Shown here one piece after another: positions 4,392-5,114 of a stretch of 5,114 bases of DNA (its first letter is position 1; every line of letters begins with the position of its first letter). Below the pieces are notes generated by a model. That model did no database searches and had not been told where the DNA came from. It saw nothing but the letters and a program-made list of their open reading frames with translations. The stretch comes from Chloroflexota bacterium. GTDB lineage: Bacteria > Chloroflexota > Ktedonobacteria > Ktedonobacterales > Ktedonobacteraceae. The translations under genes and the position numbers were made by a program. The stretch is taken from NCBI GenBank assembly GCA_005881495.1, contig VBHI01000293.1, forward strand, positions 1-5,114. Direction: 5' to 3'.

Positions 4392-5114
4392 ATGGTTCCA
4401 TCACAATTAAGCTTTGGCCTTGCCTTTGTCGCAGGGCTCGCTTCCTTTCTCTCGCCCTGTATGTTACCACTGGTGCCCATCTACCTGGCACAATTAGTCG
4501 GCCAGAGTACCTACCAAGCTACAGGTGGACAAGATGGTCGTCCAGCACGTTTCATTACCTTTCTACATGCAGTGATGTTTGTGCTTGGCTTTACGCTCGC
4601 CTTTGTTGCACTGGGGGCAACGGCCAGCGCGTTGGGAAGTTTTCTACATACGTACCAATTCCAACTGCGTCAGGTCGGTGGCATACTCCTCATCATCATT
4701 GGACTGCACCTGACAGGAATACTCAAACTGCCAATTCTCTATCGGCAGAAGCGCTTTGCATTTCGTCCTGCTCGTCCCAGCTATTCTGCCTCACTGTTGA
4801 TCGGCGTGATCTTTGCCATTGGCTGGACGCCCTGTATTAGCCTCTTTCTCGGCTCTATTCTCGGCCTGGCCGCCACTGCCACGACGTTGAGACAGGGTGT
4901 TCTGCTGCTGCTGTTCTACTCGCTCGGCATGGGCCTGCCATTCCTGCTTCTTGGTCTCGGTCTCGACCAGGCAAGCAGGGTATTGAAGTGGCTCAAGCCC
5001 CACTTAGACAAGATCGAAGTCGCTACGGGAGTGGTCATGATGCTGGTGGGGGTGATGATCTACTTCAACTGGCTGGTCTACCTGAACCGCTATTTTACGC
5101 CTCTCATCCGCCTG
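4392..5114 (+). CDS. ccdA: Canonical CcdA-family thiol-disulfide transmembrane protein (3' end cut by window edge)
   Basis: From ATG 4392 the frame is open to the last base, giving 241 residues without a stop. Family members are usually about 220-245 residues, so little is probably missing. Six hydrophobic segments are visible, at about 7-31, 56-83, 93-111, 133-163, 168-190 and 206-230. The first half has FLSPCMLPLVPIYL with C23, and the second half has FAIGWTPCISLFLGSILG with C148. These are the two redox cysteines, each next to the conserved prolines, that shuttle electrons from cytosolic thioredoxin to extracytoplasmic proteins. AGGAG at 4375-4379 is 12 bases before the ATG, rather far, but no other in-frame start is available nearby. 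The gap to the His-rich protein gene is 58 bases in the same direction, consistent with one transcript. Whether it serves cytochrome c maturation or another client cannot be decided, since no haem-handling gene is visible. Confidence 0.9.
   Translation, partial: MVPSQLSFGLAFVAGLASFLSPCMLPLVPIYLAQLVGQSTYQATGGQDGRPARFITFLHAVMFVLGFTLAFVALGATASALGSFLHTYQFQLRQVGGILLIIIGLHLTGILKLPILYRQKRFAFRPARPSYSASLLIGVIFAIGWTPCISLFLGSILGLAATATTLRQGVLLLLFYSLGMGLPFLLLGLGLDQASRVLKWLKPHLDKIEVATGVVMMLVGVMIYFNWLVYLNRYFTPLIRL

Noticed and set aside
4340..4840. Rightward open frame of 166 codons beginning just after the His-rich protein gene
   Set aside because: It is an out-of-frame shadow of the canonical CcdA gene that begins at 4392, which has both CcdA cysteine motifs in the correct frame.
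1..5114. CRISPR array, tRNA genes, insertion sequence or attachment site
   Set aside because: No regularly spaced repeats, cloverleaf-like sequence, transposase or terminal inverted repeats were seen by eye on either strand.

Overview
This window looks like chromosomal or accessory DNA from a bacterium with moderate-to-high GC and a cell envelope that uses N-terminally anchored proteins. The gene set is a CcdA-like transporter with vicinal cysteines, a membrane-anchored redoxin, a short glutaredoxin, a Cys-Pro/Met-rich small membrane protein and a His-rich anchored protein. From memory this combination best fits Chloroflexota, possibly Ktedonobacteria, with Actinomycetota second. There is no rRNA or other taxonomic marker here, so the assignment is an inference.

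Layout. Positions 2-613 (+) hold the C-terminal two thirds of an EamA/DMT-type transporter that enters from the left edge. It converges, across a 139-base gap with one small AT-rich hairpin, on a four-gene leftward operon read from about 3445 to 753. In transcription order the operon encodes a 203-aa Cys/Met-rich small membrane protein (2790-3401), a divergent CcdA-like membrane protein with two vicinal Cys pairs and an acidic tail (1697-2737), a membrane-anchored redoxin with a CQPC site (1039-1740 or starting further upstream) and a 93-aa glutaredoxin-like protein with CGFC (753-1034). Gaps are 49 bases, a 44-base overlap and 4 bases. A 308-base intergenic region carries a near-consensus leftward sigma-70-type promoter and a possible overlapping rightward one. 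Rightward of it are a 207-aa membrane-anchored His-rich protein (3710-4333) and a canonical CcdA (4392 to the right edge).

How the genes may work together. CcdA-family proteins carry electrons from cytosolic thiols across the membrane to extracytoplasmic thioredoxin-fold proteins. Two different CcdA-type proteins, an anchored extracytoplasmic redoxin and a cytosolic glutaredoxin in one divergent cluster suggest a dedicated trans-membrane thiol-reduction relay. The two proteins of unknown function have Cys/His/Met patterns suited to soft-metal binding, so copper or mercury handling, or protection of extracytoplasmic thiols, is a reasonable but unproven hypothesis. No metal-responsive regulator, metal ATPase or mercuric reductase lies inside the window.
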